From: an uncultured Sphingopyxis sp.
Lineage (GTDB): Bacteria; Pseudomonadota; Alphaproteobacteria; Sphingomonadales; Sphingomonadaceae
Direction: 5' to 3'
Assembly: GCA_937873425.1 (NCBI GenBank)
Contig: CALMYE010000285.1
Location: forward strand, 1 to 57,806
DNA length: 57,806 nt
Shown: positions 17,812-26,662 of the stretch, in pieces
Layout of the letters: every line of letters starts with the position of its first letter
How positions within the stretch are numbered: the first letter of the stretch is position 1
Made by a program: the position numbers and the translations under genes
The notes under the pieces: model-generated
The model's database searches: none
What the model was told of the DNA's origin: nothing
What the model saw: the letters and a program-made list of their open reading frames with translations, nothing else

Positions 17812-20598
17812 ATGACAGACCAGCCTCAGTTCGCTCCCGGCGAGAGGATCGCCCACGCCGAGTTCGGCGCTGGCGTCGTCCTGGATGCGCCTCGCGAAGG
17901 CTACCTTCGAGCGTTCTTCAGTGTCGGCGAACGGCGTGTTCCCGTTGCCGGAATCCAAGGAGAGGCGTCTCGTACCGAGCGGATTCTTCGGTCGGTTGAA
18001 GGCACGGAGGATCGGGCGCGTAAGGCTTGGCTTTCTTACGAGGCGCATGTCTTGCCGCTGATGGAGAGCGCATCGGCTCTGACGTCGGCTCGCATCGACT
18101 TATTGCCTCACCAGGTGGTCCTCACACACCGGATTGCGACGGCTTCACCACGCAGGTTTCTAATCGCTGACGAGGTGGGTCTGGGCAAAACGATTGAGAC
18201 CGCGCTCGTGCTGAGAGAGCTGGCGAGCCGCGGGGAACTCAACCGCGCGCTCATGGTGGTACCGGCAGGGCTGGTGAACAATTGGCATCGTGAGCTCAAC
18301 GACGTCTTCAATCTCGACTTCGAGGTTTTCGGGTCTGAAGGCGACATCACAGACCGCAAGACCAACGCATTCGCCAAGCACGATCTGCTGATTGCCAGCA
18401 TCGACACACTGAAGCGCCCGAACCGGATCAAGCGCCTTCTGGACGCCCCCCGTTGGGATCTGGTGGTCTTCGACGAGGCTCACCACCTGACCGCCTATCG
18501 AACTGGCGGGAAGGTCAGAAAGACCGAGAACTACAAACTGGCGGAGGCTCTCAAGGGCCATACCCGTGACCTCCTTCTCCTTTCCGCGACCCCGCATCAG
18601 GGCAACCACTTTCAATTCTGGATGCTGATCCAGCTGCTCAATCCGACCCTGTTTAACGGACCAGAGGAGATGGTCGAGCATAGGCATAGACTGAATACAG
18701 TCATTTACCGCCGGACCAAGGCGGACGCCTGCAAGCCAGACGGTGAGCCGTTGTTCGCCAGGCGCTGGGTCCACACCGAGTCCTTCCTCATGCAGGAAGA
18801 AGAGCGCCGCTTTTACGAGAAGCTGCGTGAGTACCTTGAGGACGGTTTCGATCTGGCCAAGCGCAAGGGAAGCCAGGGGCGAGCCCTGGGCTTCCTGATG
18901 GCGATTTTCCAGAAGATCGCCGCTTCGAGCTTTGCGGCCGTCCGTCGGACCCTGAAGCGGCGTTTGCTCATGCTGACGCTCAAGGAAGCCCTTCTCCGCG
19001 ACCGCGAACTCGACATTGAGGGTCGCGAGCGCCTGTACGATGAAGCGCGTGAGCTGATCCATATTGAGTGGAACCTCGGTCGCGATCCGATTGGGCGGAG
19101 CGAAGTCGATCGGGTGGTGGCCGACCTCAAGTACCGGCTTGCCAGAAAGCTCGACGACGATGCTCTGGAAATGGCCTCAGACCCTTACGGCAGCGAGTTC
19201 GCCGCGTCACACGTCGAGGATATCGCCTCCTCCGTCGTGGACCTTCATCTGCCCGAGGAGCGGCTGCGCATCGGCGACCTGCTCGAAGCGTTCCCGCAAC
19301 CACGCGAGACCAAGGTCCAGAAGCTGCTGGATGGTTTGGGAACGCTGTGGCGTCAAAATCCGGGCGAGAAGGTCGTCATCTTTGCGACCTATCTCGGGAC
19401 TGTCGATCTGATCGCCCGTGAGATCGAGCAGGTCTATCCCGGCCAAGGCGTCGTCGTGCTTCGTGGCGGCGATCATGGCGCTAAGACGGCGGCTGAGCGC
19501 CGCTTCCGTATGAAAGATGGGCCCAGGGTTCTGGTCTGCACCGCGGCCGGCCGTGAGGGCATCAATCTCCAGTTTGCCCGCATCCTTTTCAATTTTGATC
19601 TGCCCTGGAACCCGATGGATATGGAGCAGCGTATCGGGCGCATCCATCGCTACGGCCAGGCACATACTGCCCAAGTCTATAATCTCGTTCTTTCCGACAC
19701 GATCGAGGGGCGGATATTCCTGCTCCTGGACGACAAGCTCACCGAGATCGCCCGGACACTGGGCAAGGTCGACGATCATGGGAATGCCGCTGAGGATCTC
19801 CGGGCCCAGATTTTGGGACAGCTATCCGAACGGTTGAACTACGACCGCGTCTATCAAGAGGCGCTCTCCGACCCCACCCTGCAGCGAACCACCGTCGAGC
19901 TCGAGGCCGCGCTATCCAATGCCCGAGAGGCTCGGGAAGTTGTGTTTGACCTTTTTCAGGACCTCGATGGATTCAGCCTGGATGAGTATCAGCCATTTTC
20001 CGACGTCTCGACCGGCATGGGGCGGATCGTCCAGTTCATGTCATCCTCTCTTCCCGACCGACACCAGCGGCTCGCAAAGGTGGATGATCAAACCTACGAT
20101 CTGACGTCCGCTGATGGGTCACGCAAGGCGCGTTTCACGCTCGATCGCGATGTCGCCACGAGCCAAGAAGGTATCGAATTGCTCGGCTTAGACCACCCGT
20201 TGGTTCAGGAAGAGCTGGGCCGGTGGAGGGGGCTGGAGCCAGAACAACTGGGTCTTTCCGTTTCCAGCGACGACCTGAGCCCGACACTCCTTTCCTTCTG
20301 GATTGTAGAATCTGCTGTCGCCAATGGTGAGCGGCGGACCACGATCCAAACCATTGCAGTGCAACCAGACGGCACACGGATGCCCGCTGTCGAAAGGCAG
20401 TCGGGTCAGTATCTGAACGCGCCGCTGGCCAAACCCTTCCTAACGGCTGAGGAAAGAGTGGAATTTTTCGGCAATGTGGTCGAGCCAACGCTCCAGCGAG
20501 AGCTCAAACACAAGGGATTGGCGACAGGCGATTTCAGCTATTCGGCAGAGCTGATCGGCTATGTGGAAATTTCAGGCGGGCAGTTCCAGCGCAGCTGA
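17812..20598 (+). CDS. SNF2/RapA-type helicase of the defence system (BrxHII-like)
   Basis: 928 aa. An N-terminal small beta domain (FAPGERIAHAEFGAGVVLDA), of the kind seen in UvrD/DUF3553-type tails, precedes a two-lobed SF2 helicase. Walker A is DEVGLGKT (121-128), motif II is DEAHH (221-225), and LLLSATPHQG is motif III. The C-terminal lobe has GREGINLQFARILFNFDLPW and MEQRIGRIHRYGQ, characteristic of SNF2/RapA translocases. It is the last gene of the operon. In BREX type 3 the helicase BrxHII occupies an equivalent role. It ends 67 bp from the convergent gene at 20666. Confidence 0.9.
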   Translation: MTDQPQFAPGERIAHAEFGAGVVLDAPREGYLRAFFSVGERRVPVAGIQGEASRTERILRSVEGTEDRARKAWLSYEAHVLPLMESASALTSARIDLLPHQVVLTHRIATASPRRFLIADEVGLGKTIETALVLRELASRGELNRALMVVPAGLVNNWHRELNDVFNLDFEVFGSEGDITDRKTNAFAKHDLLIASIDTLKRPNRIKRLLDAPRWDLVVFDEAHHLTAYRTGGKVRKTENYKLAEALKGHTRDLLLLSATPHQGNHFQFWMLIQLLNPTLFNGPEEMVEHRHRLNTVIYRRTKADACKPDGEPLFARRWVHTESFLMQEEERRFYEKLREYLEDGFDLAKRKGSQGRALGFLMAIFQKIAASSFAAVRRTLKRRLLMLTLKEALLRDRELDIEGRERLYDEARELIHIEWNLGRDPIGRSEVDRVVADLKYRLARKLDDDALEMASDPYGSEFAASHVEDIASSVVDLHLPEERLRIGDLLEAFPQPRETKVQKLLDGLGTLWRQNPGEKVVIFATYLGTVDLIAREIEQVYPGQGVVVLRGGDHGAKTAAERRFRMKDGPRVLVCTAAGREGINLQFARILFNFDLPWNPMDMEQRIGRIHRYGQAHTAQVYNLVLSDTIEGRIFLLLDDKLTEIARTLGKVDDHGNAAEDLRAQILGQLSERLNYDRVYQEALSDPTLQRTTVELEAALSNAREAREVVFDLFQDLDGFSLDEYQPFSDVSTGMGRIVQFMSSSLPDRHQRLAKVDDQTYDLTSADGSRKARFTLDRDVATSQEGIELLGLDHPLVQEELGRWRGLEPEQLGLSVSSDDLSPTLLSFWIVESAVANGERRTTIQTIAVQPDGTRMPAVERQSGQYLNAPLAKPFLTAEERVEFFGNVVEPTLQRELKHKGLATGDFSYSAELIGYVEISGGQFQRS

Positions 20599-20665
20599 AC
20601 ACGGCCTGGGCTCACTTCATCCAAGCCGCGCCGAAGCCGTCTCGTGGAACACCGCGATCAGCACA

Positions 20666-22846
20666 TCAGCCAGGCGGAGCCCAGCCTGCAGCAAGCCAAG
20701 CGTACGAGCAATCCTCTAGACGCTTGCGATCACGCCGGTCCAGATGCCCTTGGATCACAGAATTGGGCCGCTTCCCGAGAAGATGTTCGACCTTTTTGCG
20801 GACCAAAGCATCGAATTTGGGGCTTCGACGTGAGAGATACTGGTTGAGAAAGGCGCGATCTGCCGACTTTTGCGGTGGCAACTTCTGGCTGGCGAGAACC
20901 TTCTCCATTACTAAGTTAAGCCGGACCTTCGCCTCAAGTCGTGGTCCAGCTGGCTTCAATGCGCCGCACTTGATCAGCCGCTCACGCACTTCTGGCCGAA
21001 AGCAATTGCAGGTCGGATTGGAATACTTTTCCAACCACTTCCAGTCCGGATGCCTGCTATTCCAGCGCACTTCTCCGCTCTCGATCCCGCATAATAGTCC
21101 CTCAAGTTTTGCTCTTGTTGCTTCAATACGGGCAGCGCGAGGCTGCAAGTGACCAGACGCGATCAGGCGGGCGCGTAAATCAGGACGGTGTCCAGGAAAG
21201 CTGGGGGACAGAAGATTCTTCAGCCTCTCTTCGGCTTGGCTAAGGTCGCCATATTGCCGCAGTTTTGCGCGACCCTGGATGATGTCTTCAACGAGCGCTT
21301 CAGCCTGAATCGTCGAATTCCCTTTGCTGAAGCTCGAGAGTTCGATGCGCGAATGCTGGATTGAGCCGGCTGCAAATTCCACATCGAACAGGGGCACCCG
21401 CTCTACAGGGATATTGATGCCCGCCAGCCTGATAGCCGTGCGCTTAGGAACGGTGGTGCTGAACTGACCGTCGGGACTGATGTTGGTCTTCAGCATGGCC
21501 ACGTCCGCAAGGGTATCGAGTGAGAATGTCAGCTCGTCCTCCGCAGCGTAAACCTCCCGCATGGGGTCTAAAAATGACCGGTAGTATTGCCGCGAGCGGG
21601 AGACCGCGACGCTCAGCGCGTCGACAGCATAATAGTATGTGCTGCCCGGCTTCTGCTCCGCCTTTCTGATCAGGCGTCCGATCTTCTGGATGGCATTGCG
21701 GTAATTGTAGGGGTTCCAGGCGCAGTCGAAGCCAAGATGAAGCTCAGGGTAATCGAAACCTTCGCGAAGCCGATAGACAACGCAGGCGATTTTGGTCGTG
21801 CCGTGCGGATCGCGCCAAGCCTGGAGCTGTGGGTCGATTTCATCAGCGCCTTGTCCCGCTCTACTTTCGCCCAGAATGGCGGTTGCATAGTCTTGCGTGC
21901 CGAAAATCGTGTTGATGTATTGCGCGCAAGCACGTGCGTGCGCCTTGCTGGGTAACCAGAAAATCGCTTTCGAGCCGCTGTGATTGGCCTGGTACAGGTT
22001 CGCCATAAGCCGATATCTGTGTTCCACCAGTGCAGGAACGTCTCGCGGTCGCAGCCCCCGCCCGGCGAGTTCCTGAACCCGCCGGGTCAGCTTCTCAAAC
22101 GTACTGTCGGCACAATCTTCGTCGATAAGGATATTGCTCTTTTCATGTTGGAAGGCCCTCGTCAGGTCGCGGTATTCGTCCGACAGTTTGAGCTCGAGCT
22201 TCAGCGAGCAATCGACGCGCACCAGATCGACGCTGTTCAGGTGGCCGCTGTCAAATGCCGACTGATAGCCATAGAAAGCAGTGTGGTTCTGCCTCTGGCC
22301 CATGGTGCTCTCGTTCAGCATCCACGGAGTTGCCGAGATCCATACCGTCTTGTGCGCCATCGACCGAATGACGGGGAAGCACCGCTTCTGTTGGTTGGCC
22401 GATTGGAACGCACCTCCCATATGACATTCATCAACGAGGGCTATGTGAGGGGTTTCCTTGTCGATCAGCCCCTTGATGCTGGATGACACATATTTCCGCC
22501 AGGTGAGAAAATGCCACCGCTGTGCCGGGTCGGCGAGACCCTCCTCAACGAGCTCGGCGAGGCTGGCGCGGGCTTGCTTCAACAGGTCAATCGTGTGGGC
22601 GAGATAGTAGACCTCACCAATTCCGAGCGAACGTGCCAGCATCGCCATCACAACCGTCTTACCAGTACCGGTCGGGGCTTCCAGATAGGCATAGTCGCTT
22701 CTGGCGAGGATCTCTTCCAGATTGTCGACGAGATTGATCTGATAGTCCCGTGCTGTTCTCGCAGACGCGCCCTGCTCGCAATGTTGATCGCCAGGATCAT
22801 CGTCGCTGCGGAAATCCGGGCTTTGGTCGTTCCAGGTCTTGAGCAT
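20666..22846 (-). CDS. Superfamily-2 DEAD/DEAH-type helicase
   Basis: 726 aa. APTGTGKT (57-64) is Walker A, VDECHMGG (DECH 139-142) motif II, and ISATPWMLNE motif III. CVVYRLREGFDYPELHLGFD and NAIQKIGRLIRKAE are motifs V and VI of a UvrB/Res-III-like helicase. Arginine-rich repeats (RPDLRARLIASGHLQPRAAR, then RPEVRERLIKCGALKPAGPR) in the last 200 residues may bind DNA. ATG 22846 follows GAAAGGAAAGGAC. It lies 55 bp downstream of the last small transfer-region gene on the same strand and converges with the defence operon, so it may be read with either functional group. A nuclease partner is not visible. Confidence 0.85.
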   Translation of the reverse strand: MLKTWNDQSPDFRSDDDPGDQHCEQGASARTARDYQINLVDNLEEILARSDYAYLEAPTGTGKTVVMAMLARSLGIGEVYYLAHTIDLLKQARASLAELVEEGLADPAQRWHFLTWRKYVSSSIKGLIDKETPHIALVDECHMGGAFQSANQQKRCFPVIRSMAHKTVWISATPWMLNESTMGQRQNHTAFYGYQSAFDSGHLNSVDLVRVDCSLKLELKLSDEYRDLTRAFQHEKSNILIDEDCADSTFEKLTRRVQELAGRGLRPRDVPALVEHRYRLMANLYQANHSGSKAIFWLPSKAHARACAQYINTIFGTQDYATAILGESRAGQGADEIDPQLQAWRDPHGTTKIACVVYRLREGFDYPELHLGFDCAWNPYNYRNAIQKIGRLIRKAEQKPGSTYYYAVDALSVAVSRSRQYYRSFLDPMREVYAAEDELTFSLDTLADVAMLKTNISPDGQFSTTVPKRTAIRLAGINIPVERVPLFDVEFAAGSIQHSRIELSSFSKGNSTIQAEALVEDIIQGRAKLRQYGDLSQAEERLKNLLSPSFPGHRPDLRARLIASGHLQPRAARIEATRAKLEGLLCGIESGEVRWNSRHPDWKWLEKYSNPTCNCFRPEVRERLIKCGALKPAGPRLEAKVRLNLVMEKVLASQKLPPQKSADRAFLNQYLSRRSPKFDALVRKKVEHLLGKRPNSVIQGHLDRRDRKRLEDCSYAWLAAGWAPPG

Positions 22847-22901
22847 GTCCTTTCCTTTCGAGGCAGATTTTCATTGGATCGTTCAGTGCTGGGGGATGGG
22901 T

Positions 22902-23111
22902 TCACCGCCAGAAACCGTCGCGCCTTTGGCCGTGCTGGTTGTCGTAGTTTTCGCGGGTGTCGTAGGCGCTCTTGCGGATACCCACTTCGACGCGCTGGCC
23001 CCCGACGTTTCGGATGTGGAGATCACGCAAATCGACCTTGTTGCGCTGCGCCCAGTCCTTCGCCTCGCGCTCACTCCCGAAGGTCCCTGCGTCTTCGTAG
23101 TCAAATGCCAT
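22902..23111 (-). CDS. Small hydrophilic protein downstream of traI
   Basis: 69 aa, highly charged, with no membrane segment (MAFDYEDAGTFGSEREAKDW). The start overlaps the stop of the preceding gene by 11 bases and AGGAAGGAGAAC precedes it, which supports translation. I do not recognise it. Position at the end of the traI operon suggests an accessory transfer role. Confidence 0.7.
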   Translation of the reverse strand: MAFDYEDAGTFGSEREAKDWAQRNKVDLRDLHIRNVGGQRVEVGIRKSAYDTRENYDNQHGQRRDGFWR

Positions 23112-23523
23112 GTCTGTTCTCCTTCCTGATGATGATGTTGACGGCCCGTTTCAGGGGCTTTGCGCGACCCTTGTGCAGCGGGAGAAAGGCATCGGCGCAC
23201 TGTTCCCTGAAAAGAGCCGCGCGCTGCGCCACCAGCCTCACAAAGGCGGCCGCGATCGTGCCCACCAGAACTGCGACAAGGATCATCAGACCTACCGCCA
23301 CCAACTCGGCGGCCATTTTCTGGCTATCGAGGGCGGCTCGCAGATCAGCGCATCCCTGAACCCCGTGCGTATTGAGGTCGCAGACCACAAAGCTGTCCCC
23401 GCCAGCGGCACGCGCAATCTCCGAGAGTCCTGCCTCGTTCACCAGATTGGTCAGGGTCAGCTGCTGAGTGAGGTGAATCTCGAAAGTGTCTGAAGGCGGC
23501 GTGCCCGCTTTGGCATGGCCCAT
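23101..23523 (-). CDS. Small membrane protein downstream of traI
   Basis: 140 aa from ATG 23523 (MGHAKAGTPPS); AGGAAGAT precedes it. One clear transmembrane helix (ELVAVGLMILVAVLVGTIAA, about residues 75-95) follows a soluble N-terminal part and is followed by a basic C-terminal tail. I do not recognise the family. It starts 20 bases after the traI stop, so cotranscription with traI is likely. Confidence 0.7.
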   Translation of the reverse strand: MGHAKAGTPPSDTFEIHLTQQLTLTNLVNEAGLSEIARAAGGDSFVVCDLNTHGVQGCADLRAALDSQKMAAELVAVGLMILVAVLVGTIAAAFVRLVAQRAALFREQCADAFLPLHKGRAKPLKRAVNIIIRKENRHGI

Positions 23524-23542
23524 CTGTGTCACGATCTTCCTC

Positions 23543-26500
23543 CTATCGGCTGCGTTCGATGTTGCGTTCGGGAACGTCGAGCTGGGGCGTTGCCCGAAGG
23601 CTCGCCGGATCGATCCGTGAGGCATTTGCTTGCCTGTCCTCGGGTGCCCTCAAATGATCGGGAATTGTGGGCCGAAAATCGCCAGCCTCGCGGCCGCTGC
23701 GCTTGGCCTCGACCTGCTTTTCGCCAAGGGTTTCGAGCGCGCTGGTCTTGTCGCCCGGGTTGCGGTCGATCTGCGCCAGGAGCCGTTCGCGGTCGTTGGT
23801 AACGATTGTGATGTCGTCGCGCACCCGGGTTATCATGACGAGCGCCAGACGCTGGTTCGACAAGTGCCGGGCTGATGAGTGCATCTCACCGATCGCCATG
23901 TCGCGGGTGTCGCCCTGCGCCTGATGCATGTTGATCGCATAGGCCAGCCCCATGCGCTCGAGCATGCGGTCATTCTGCTTGAGTTCTACGGTCTCGCCTG
24001 CCTTGTTCTCGAGCGTGACGATCCCATCCCTGATCCCGAGGATCCTCGCCTCCTCGGACTTCATCAGCCCCCTGGCATCATCCTTTTCGGTCCAGCGGAT
24101 CTTGTCGCCTTCGTAGATTGTCTCCTTGTGCTTTTCGGAGAGCCTCAAGGCATCGCGCTTGTCCGAAGGGTCGATTGCCGCCGGATCGAATTTGATAAGC
24201 TTGCCGCTTTCATCGCGCAGCATGACCCGGCCCTTCGCGTCGAGACCTTCGACATCGTACCGGCCCCGAACAAGCCCTCCGGGGGCGTTCTGGCGCGTCA
24301 CTTCGAGCAGCTGGCCCTTGCTGTAGGTCGAGGCGTAGCGCAGCTCCTCGCGCGTCGCATGGGCCGGGAGGAGAGTGGTCAGCCTCAGCCCTTCCCCCTG
24401 GATCGCCCCTTCTGCCTTCAGGCCCTGCTGGACCATCCGGTTGAGTTCGCCCCGCGCCGCACGTCCTGATGAGTAAATCGCGGTCCGCTCGCGATCGTCC
24501 GGCGAAAGCTCGAGCCATTTTTGAGCGGTGACCTTGAGGTGGTCTGCGCCTGCTTCCACGACGCGCTCGCCAAGCGAGGCAAAGCTTTCCTTGAACATGC
24601 CCGCGCGCACCAGGCCCGCCGCTTCCTTCATGTGCTCGGTGCGTTGCCGCAGACTGGTGTCTATGCGGGCCATTGCGGGGTTATCGGACTGGATTAGCGA
24701 AAAGCTCTTGCCCGCCTCGATCGGTTGCAACTGGGCGCGGTCTCCAATCATGACCAGCTTTTCAACACCAAGCCGGTTGGCGATCGTGAGCAGGTCATTC
24801 ATCGGCTTGTTCGCAACCAGCGACGCCTCGTCCAAGACCAGCACTTTGCCGCGCAAGGCTTCGCGCGATGCCTCGAACTTCGGACCCGAGCCCGCAAGCG
24901 CGGGCCGCAGATGCTCATTCACAAAGGATGAGACGGTTCTTGCTGCGATTTCCTGCCTGACGATCTCCCCGTCTGGCCCGCGGATCTCCGTCCCGGTCCG
25001 AAGATCGCTGACCATCTTGTTGGCAAAGGCGAGGCCGATCACTTCCCTTCCCTCCTGATGCGCCACGCTCGCAATTGCCGAGATGATCGTCGTCTTTCCG
25101 GCACCTGCGACACCCTGGATCACGATCGTGCGGTCCTTGCTGGCGAGCGCCAGTGTTCCGGCGGCAATCTGCTCGGCGTTAAGGTCATGAGTGCCCGCGA
25201 CTTGCCGCAAGCGCCCGGGGGCCTCGGCCGCTTCGATGATGGAGCGGCCTGCACCCTTTCCCGCGGCGACATTGGCCAGCGTTGCCCGCTCGATCTCGAC
25301 ATGTTCAGGTGTGGTGTATTTCTCGGGCCGGCCATCGAGCCTGTCGCTCTTGCCCTCAAGCACCCTCCCGTCGGCCACCAAGACGCCGATCCGTGCTTCC
25401 ACACCGTCAGCGGTCACGCCCTTTACGCCGAGGTCGAGCGCGGTCTTGACCAGGTCGCCTCGGCTCCAGGAGGTTTCACGTTCGCCGATGATCCTGATCG
25501 CAGAAGCGGTTGCCATCTCAGTGCGCAGCTGCGTGGGCGTCAGGGTGATCCGTTGCAGGCCATTGGTTGTCAGTGTGTCCGCTGGCCGGGTGTAGAGCTT
25601 CGCGCTGTCGCGGAGCGCGCTCAGCGTCTCCTGTACCCGCTGAGGCGATCCCAAAGGGCTTTCGCGCCCCTCGAAGCCGCGCTCCCGCGCCTGCTCGACG
25701 AGCGCCTTGGCATCGAACCCGAGCCCCGCAGCGCGCTTGGCCCATTCTTGCCGAAGCGCCTGCTTGTCATCCGGATTGAGCTTGGGATCGCGGGTGCGCT
25801 TGGTGATTTCACGCAAGGCTTCTTTGTCGTTTGCGCTCTTCCCAAGTTTCTCGGCCGTCGCCAGAATGGTCAGCCGACGCTGGCTGAAGGCTTCGATCAC
25901 ATCGCGCGCCACGCCCTTGATCTCGAACTGGCCGTGCTTGCCCGTGATCTGGGTTTCGTAGCCAAGCTTCTCGAGGTTCGTCCGCAGCGCGGCGTTGTAG
26001 ATGGAGCCAAGGACTGTGTTGTTCTTCCAGATCTCACCGTTCCACAGCGCCTTCCAGTTGCCATCCTTGTCCTGCGTCATCGCGGCGATGACAGCATGGG
26101 TATGGTTCTGCGGGTCGAGCGCCCGGCTCGTGTCGTGCTGGAACAAGGCATAGAGGAGCTTGCCTGTGACCACGCCCTCGCCGTTGGCATTGCGTGATCG
26201 ATCGCGGGCCTGCGCATAGTGCTTCTCGAGATAGGCCATGGTCGCCTTGACGGCGGACAGCTGCGCATCGAGGATCCGCTTGTCGCCGCCCAACTGCGCC
26301 AGCAGGCTGGCCGATTTCGGCATGGAGAATGTGAGGTCTATCCCCGAGCGGCGGTTTGCGTTGCCATTTACGACCGTGTCATCGGGCAGTTTGCCATCGA
26401 GGACTTTTTCGAAGTCATCCTTGGCAACGGGACCGGCAAGACCGAGTGCTTCGGCGCCCTTCCCGCCCCATTCGCTGAGCTCCGCAGGGCCATCGCCGAC

Positions 26501-26569
26501 ATAGTAGTCGTCCTTGGCGAAATAGTTTGCGGCGCCGCCGGCTGACGCGACTGATGCGACCGACAGCAT
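23543..26569 (-). CDS. traI: MobF-family conjugative relaxase/helicase (TraI/TrwC)
   Basis: 1008 aa. The N-terminal MobF relaxase domain starts MLSVASVASAGGAANYFAKD with catalytic tyrosines at 22-23 (DDYY) and metal-binding histidines in HDTSRALDPQNHTHAVIAAM (145, 156, 158). A RecD-like SF1B helicase follows, with Walker A GVAGAGKTT near residue 485, VLVLDEASLV as motif II and VMIGDRAQLQPIEAG as motif III; LAYAINMHQAQGDTRD is the C-terminal UvrD-like motif. It nicks oriT, stays bound to the transferred strand and unwinds the plasmid. At about 1000 aa it is TrwC-sized rather than F TraI-sized. It follows traD by 93 bp. Confidence 0.95.
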   Translation of the reverse strand: MLSVASVASAGGAANYFAKDDYYVGDGPAELSEWGGKGAEALGLAGPVAKDDFEKVLDGKLPDDTVVNGNANRRSGIDLTFSMPKSASLLAQLGGDKRILDAQLSAVKATMAYLEKHYAQARDRSRNANGEGVVTGKLLYALFQHDTSRALDPQNHTHAVIAAMTQDKDGNWKALWNGEIWKNNTVLGSIYNAALRTNLEKLGYETQITGKHGQFEIKGVARDVIEAFSQRRLTILATAEKLGKSANDKEALREITKRTRDPKLNPDDKQALRQEWAKRAAGLGFDAKALVEQARERGFEGRESPLGSPQRVQETLSALRDSAKLYTRPADTLTTNGLQRITLTPTQLRTEMATASAIRIIGERETSWSRGDLVKTALDLGVKGVTADGVEARIGVLVADGRVLEGKSDRLDGRPEKYTTPEHVEIERATLANVAAGKGAGRSIIEAAEAPGRLRQVAGTHDLNAEQIAAGTLALASKDRTIVIQGVAGAGKTTIISAIASVAHQEGREVIGLAFANKMVSDLRTGTEIRGPDGEIVRQEIAARTVSSFVNEHLRPALAGSGPKFEASREALRGKVLVLDEASLVANKPMNDLLTIANRLGVEKLVMIGDRAQLQPIEAGKSFSLIQSDNPAMARIDTSLRQRTEHMKEAAGLVRAGMFKESFASLGERVVEAGADHLKVTAQKWLELSPDDRERTAIYSSGRAARGELNRMVQQGLKAEGAIQGEGLRLTTLLPAHATREELRYASTYSKGQLLEVTRQNAPGGLVRGRYDVEGLDAKGRVMLRDESGKLIKFDPAAIDPSDKRDALRLSEKHKETIYEGDKIRWTEKDDARGLMKSEEARILGIRDGIVTLENKAGETVELKQNDRMLERMGLAYAINMHQAQGDTRDMAIGEMHSSARHLSNQRLALVMITRVRDDITIVTNDRERLLAQIDRNPGDKTSALETLGEKQVEAKRSGREAGDFRPTIPDHLRAPEDRQANASRIDPASLRATPQLDVPERNIERSR

Positions 26570-26662
26570 CTCAGGCTACCCTTGCCTGTTCGCGCCGGAG
26601 CATCGGCCCGGCACATTGCGCGCAAGATAGGGGGCACACATGGCAGGTCTGTCCTGCCGCGC

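Noticed and set aside
10135-20598. DISARM system
   Set aside because: There is a PglZ protein and a DUF499 ATPase but no DrmA/DrmB-type DUF1998 protein and no phospholipase D-like DrmC.
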